9,704 nt of DNA from Porticoccaceae bacterium (GTDB taxonomy: Bacteria; Pseudomonadota; Gammaproteobacteria; Pseudomonadales; Porticoccaceae): contig PCDB01000053.1 in assembly GCA_002591625.1 (NCBI GenBank), forward strand, positions 30,259-39,962. Reading direction: 5' to 3'. Within the stretch, counting starts at the first letter, position 1; each line of letters begins with the position of its first letter. Of the stretch, positions 7,105-9,704 are shown piece after piece. The position numbers and the translations under genes are program-made. A model generated the notes under the pieces. It saw only the letters and a program-made list of their open reading frames with translations. It had not been told where the DNA came from and ran no database searches.

Positions 7105-7108
7105 AAAT

Positions 7109-8374
7109 ATGCGCCAATACCATTTGGCTCCAAAATTATCCGCTCTTGTTGTGTTGGCTCAGTTCACCTTTTTCCTCGCAAGTTGGTGGCTGATTGCCCA
7201 CCACACCAAACAAACAGTCGCTACTATCATAGAAACACAAGGCAAGGACGCGATGAATCGTATTCTCGATACTGTGCCCGCTGCGATTGTCAATGACGAT
7301 TCAATTAGCATTCAGGTTATTTTAAATAAAACCACACAAAATCCTTTCTTGCATAGCGCTGCCTATTTTGACAGCGACAATATCCTCAGAGCAAAAAGCA
7401 CTGGCGAGAAAAACGTCATATCAGCCCCGGCTATTTTCAGTCGTCAAGTTCAAGTGCAAGGGAATCCTCTAGGACGAGTTGAGGTCACTATTGATAAAAA
7501 GAAAATTCAATCGACCTTGGGAGACATATCAACAGATTGGATATTTTTATGGTTCATCTACTCTGCCTTAACCACTTACCTCTGCTTTAATTTCTTATCC
7601 AATCTGGAAAACCGTGCTTTTAAACTTGTCGCTAAACTCCCAGGAAAAAATCCTAACGAATCGAATGGGTTTGAATGTCTAGAGGAAAAATTACAACCAC
7701 TACTCGAGCTGTCTCAAAACAACTATGAAAGTTACCACAATTTCCACTATTGCTCGTTAATTACAGGCAGCCTCGTTAATAGAGAGGAATTAAAAGATCG
7801 ACTCAATGAAGAGAGTCTCGAAAAACTTCTTAATAGATTAGATAGCTGTGTAAGAGCAACTGCGAAGCTTTATGGAGGACAGCGTGTCGAAGGAGACGAA
7901 AGCACTTTGCATTTGTGCATGCGATCTAATGATTGTTCGAAACAACACTTGCTAGTGTGCCTCATGCTAACATATTCTCTTCAACAACTTGTAAAGCAAT
8001 TGTCATCTCGGTTCACTATAAAAATAGAAATGAAGTGGATTCTTTTGGGCAAAAAGATTGCCTCTAGACCAATATTTTCGTTCCATGAAGACATGGCCCA
8101 ATTGAAAAAAAGTTCTTTAGACCAAGCCGCAAAACTGGCCAATGAAATGATAGCCATACAAACGTCTGAATTCAGTATTGACGAATTATCTACCATAGCG
8201 AGATTTAACCACTTCGAGGAGAATTATTTTTTACTAAACGCATTCCCAATAGAGCGACAAGAGCTACTAAACAGACAAATAGCACATCTCTATCATGCGT
8301 GTTTCGGGGATGAAATCAACTTTCCAAGCACCCGGGTACCGCAAGATAGTAGTATGCGGTGTAATGAATTATGA
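7109..8374 (+). CDS. Smp/YtjB (AhpA)-type membrane protein with a degenerate nucleotide-cyclase-like cytoplasmic domain
   Basis: Numbering here starts at the upstream ATG (7097); the likelier start is residue 5. There is a membrane segment at about 14-34, an extracytoplasmic region (about 36-147), a second segment at about 148-167, and a long cytoplasmic part to 425. The outer region matches the Smp/YtjB family: AAYFDSDNILRAKST and NPLGRVEVTIDKKKI parallel GVYDEQGDLIARSGE and GPLGYLRLTLDTHTL in E. coli YtjB, and ytjB also faces serB there. E. coli YtjB is about 214 residues, so about 200 extra residues follow the second segment. By motif order these resemble a class III nucleotide cyclase domain: a long helix with ESLEKLLNRLDSCVRATAKL (239-258), GGQRVEGDEST (260-270) and LDQAAKLANEM (341-351). 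The first metal-binding Asp appears absent (SLITGS, 220-225), so catalysis is doubtful. The family's function is unclear; a sensory or signalling role is inference. Confidence 0.75.
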   Translation: MRQYHLAPKLSALVVLAQFTFFLASWWLIAHHTKQTVATIIETQGKDAMNRILDTVPAAIVNDDSISIQVILNKTTQNPFLHSAAYFDSDNILRAKSTGEKNVISAPAIFSRQVQVQGNPLGRVEVTIDKKKIQSTLGDISTDWIFLWFIYSALTTYLCFNFLSNLENRAFKLVAKLPGKNPNESNGFECLEEKLQPLLELSQNNYESYHNFHYCSLITGSLVNREELKDRLNEESLEKLLNRLDSCVRATAKLYGGQRVEGDESTLHLCMRSNDCSKQHLLVCLMLTYSLQQLVKQLSSRFTIKIEMKWILLGKKIASRPIFSFHEDMAQLKKSSLDQAAKLANEMIAIQTSEFSIDELSTIARFNHFEENYFLLNAFPIERQELLNRQIAHLYHACFGDEINFPSTRVPQDSSMRCNEL

Positions 8375-8375
8375 T

Positions 8376-9173
8376 TTAGTCTGGGCTAGCTATTTGCAAA
8401 TTCTGGTTCATTTCCAAAGCAGGAATTTCTTTTTGATTTTCACCGACAACCTTTGCTGGAACTCCAACGACTGTGGCATGAGGCTTAACAGACTCTATAA
8501 CCAAGCTACCTGCTCCGATCTTCGCACCTCTTCCCACTGAGACGTTTCCTAAAACCTTTGCGCCAGCCGAAATCATCACACCGGATTCAATTTTTGGATG
8601 ACGATTACCGGATTCAGAGCCCACTCCACCCAGAGTTACCGAATGAAGGATTGATACATTGTTACCTATAACTGTGGTTTCACCAATCACCAGACCTGTT
8701 GCATGGTCAAGCATTATGCCTGAGCCAAGGGTAGCCCCAGGATGAATATCGACAGAAAACTTAGCCGCCACCTGACTTTGGAGAAACAAGGCCAAAAACC
8801 GCCGTCCTTGAGTCCAAAGCTTGTGAGATATCCTTTGAATCTGCAAAGCTTTAAACCCTTTAAAATAAACAAGAGGCATTAGCAAGTTCTCACAAGCAGC
8901 ATCTCTTTGTAAGTAAGCTCTTAGATCTAGACATAAATCAAACAGGATTTGGGGCTCACTTTGAATCACGTCATGAAAGACCTGAGCAATAGTTTCGAAA
9001 GAAATCGAAGGGTGATGAGTTTGGGAGGCCAGACAGAAAACAATTGCTTCGGAGAAGCTATTATGTCTGAGGATATGCTGCTCAATAAAGCCCGCCATCT
9101 GCGGTTCCTTATCACTCAGTTTCGATGCCTCTGAACGCAACGATAGCCAAACACTATCTGGAGTTTCTATCAT
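8376..9173 (-). CDS. cysE: Serine O-acetyltransferase, second copy (cysE2)
   Basis: A second full-length CysE, 265 residues, with the same two-part build: helical SATase domain (about 6-138) and hexapeptide beta-helix (about 140-244). Probable active-site residues are kept: Asp91 in LQRDAA, Asp142 in DIHPGATLG, Asp156-His157 in MLDHATG, and Arg191-His192 in GNRHPK. Over the beta-helix, a hand alignment gives about 69 of 103 residues identical to cysE1, while the N-terminal domains differ much more, so this is an old duplication or a separately acquired gene. Differences include GNRHPK for GDRHPK, and a tail ALEMNQNLQIASPD that has lost the MDHHF block and ends in Asp, not Ile. It follows the M15 peptidase gene after 17 bases, probably as an operon, and ends one base from the smp stop. 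The ATG at 9173 has a poor Shine-Dalgarno. Activity is likely but its separate role is unknown. Confidence 0.92.
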   Translation of the reverse strand: MIETPDSVWLSLRSEASKLSDKEPQMAGFIEQHILRHNSFSEAIVFCLASQTHHPSISFETIAQVFHDVIQSEPQILFDLCLDLRAYLQRDAACENLLMPLVYFKGFKALQIQRISHKLWTQGRRFLALFLQSQVAAKFSVDIHPGATLGSGIMLDHATGLVIGETTVIGNNVSILHSVTLGGVGSESGNRHPKIESGVMISAGAKVLGNVSVGRGAKIGAGSLVIESVKPHATVVGVPAKVVGENQKEIPALEMNQNLQIASPD

Positions 9174-9190
9174 TTATTATGCCCGGTTAA

Positions 9191-9704
9191 CTAGTCGACA
9201 CAAATAAAACGTTCGTAAATGAGCTCTAAATTCTGTAATACTGTGTCTAAAAGAAAAATGTTACTCACCCGCAGACGCCGCTCCAATGAAATTAACTTCA
9301 TTGCCCCTGCATAAATCCGAGAAACAGGAGCGTAACTAAGATGCCAGCGCTCAGGGAGGACTCCTCCGTTGTAGGTTTCGTAAGGCCGATAAAAGCCACA
9401 TTTCGGATCGAGATGATCATCCAGCCACTCATGCATTGAAGCAAAAATTCCATCTCCTACTGTTTCCTCATGCAACAACCGCAACTTATACCCTCTCGAC
9501 ATAGCTGCCGAATCATAAATATCGATATCGGTGCCCCAGTGGTGTCTGGAAGCGCCCGGCAATGCCGACCACCTCAAAACCGCTTCCACCTTCTCCCAAT
9601 CTGTCAAATTTTCTATCTTAATAGGTATCCCCATAGCGTCTAGCACTGGTCTTTTCCCAGACAACTTATCATTCCAGATATCGCATTGACGTTGAAATGA
9701 GCGA
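9191..9704 (-). CDS. M15-family D-alanyl-D-alanine carboxypeptidase (VanY-like), N-terminus cut by window edge
   Basis: The reading frame stays open to the right edge (first full codon at 9703), so the start lies outside the window; the TTG at 9664 is internal, since residues before it (CDIWNDKLSGKRPVLD) continue the family pattern. M15B enzymes are zinc peptidases that trim the terminal D-Ala from peptidoglycan stem peptides. The zinc site is complete: SRHHWGTDID, matching SxHxxGxxxD, with His at 9544-9542 and Asp at 9523-9521, and ERWHLSY, matching ExxH, with Glu at 9352-9350 and His at 9343-9341. RWSALPGASRHHWGTDIDIYD-type sequence is typical of a proteobacterial VanY-like group. Whether it has a signal peptide or lipobox cannot be seen. 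It is followed after 17 bases by cysE2 on the same strand. The last 45 residues (rich in Leu, Arg and Ile) form no motif I recognise. Confidence 0.88.
   Translation of the reverse strand, partial: RSFQRQCDIWNDKLSGKRPVLDAMGIPIKIENLTDWEKVEAVLRWSALPGASRHHWGTDIDIYDSAAMSRGYKLRLLHEETVGDGIFASMHEWLDDHLDPKCGFYRPYETYNGGVLPERWHLSYAPVSRIYAGAMKLISLERRLRVSNIFLLDTVLQNLELIYERFICVD

Noticed and set aside
3267..9173. The two oppositely oriented cysE genes as inverted repeats able to flip the segment between them.
   Set aside because: Their nucleotide sequences share only short exact runs (about 8-10 bases) in the most conserved stretch I compared, too little for efficient homologous recombination.
9191..9664. 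A complete 157-residue peptidase starting at 9664.
   Set aside because: The codon there is TTG and the frame stays open to the window edge with family-like residues before it, so the gene is longer and partial.
1..9704. EF-P-dependent polyproline stretches in the neighbouring proteins.
   Set aside because: No PPP motif occurs in the proteins of this window, only isolated PP pairs, so there is no local feedback on EF-P to propose.

Overview
The window looks like chromosomal core sequence from an aerobic gammaproteobacterium of moderate-to-low GC. The support is gene order and protein similarity: rplM-rpsI next to petA of the cytochrome bc1 complex, zapE facing zapG, efp with epmA, and serB facing an Smp/YtjB-type membrane protein. 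Presence of petA argues against an enteric bacterium and suits a Pseudomonas-, Alteromonas- or marine-type lineage. That placement is inference; there is no rRNA or other marker here.

Layout. At the left edge, on the minus strand, is the start of petA (Rieske protein, cut by the window), then the two-gene ribosomal operon rplM-rpsI and zapE, all reading leftward. A 187-bp divergent control region follows, then zapG (YhcB/DUF1043) and a first serine acetyltransferase gene (called cysE1 here) on the plus strand. cysE1 meets a minus-strand block head-on: serB, efp and epmA, transcribed in that order and possibly together. From a short divergent promoter region, serB faces a plus-strand gene for an Smp/AhpA-like membrane protein that carries a long cytoplasmic domain resembling a degenerate nucleotide cyclase. 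That gene ends one base from the end of a second serine acetyltransferase gene (cysE2, minus strand), preceded on its own strand by a partial M15 D-Ala-D-Ala carboxypeptidase gene that runs off the right edge.

How the genes connect. SerB makes L-serine, and CysE1 and CysE2 acetylate serine as the first committed step to cysteine, so half the right part concerns serine-to-cysteine flux. EpmA attaches beta-lysine to Lys34 of EF-P, which helps ribosomes through polyproline stretches. L13 and S9 are ribosomal; ZapE, ZapG and the carboxypeptidase relate to division and the cell wall; PetA belongs to respiration.

I found no mobile element, CRISPR array, tRNA or rRNA, and no stretch over 300 bases without a gene. 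The 197-bp gap before cysE1 (3070-3266) holds only a weak AT-rich inverted repeat. I see no clearly new multi-gene system. The points most worth a second look are the Smp protein with a cyclase-like tail, the two diverged cysE copies whose C-termini lack the terminal isoleucine, and several small palindromes in control regions.
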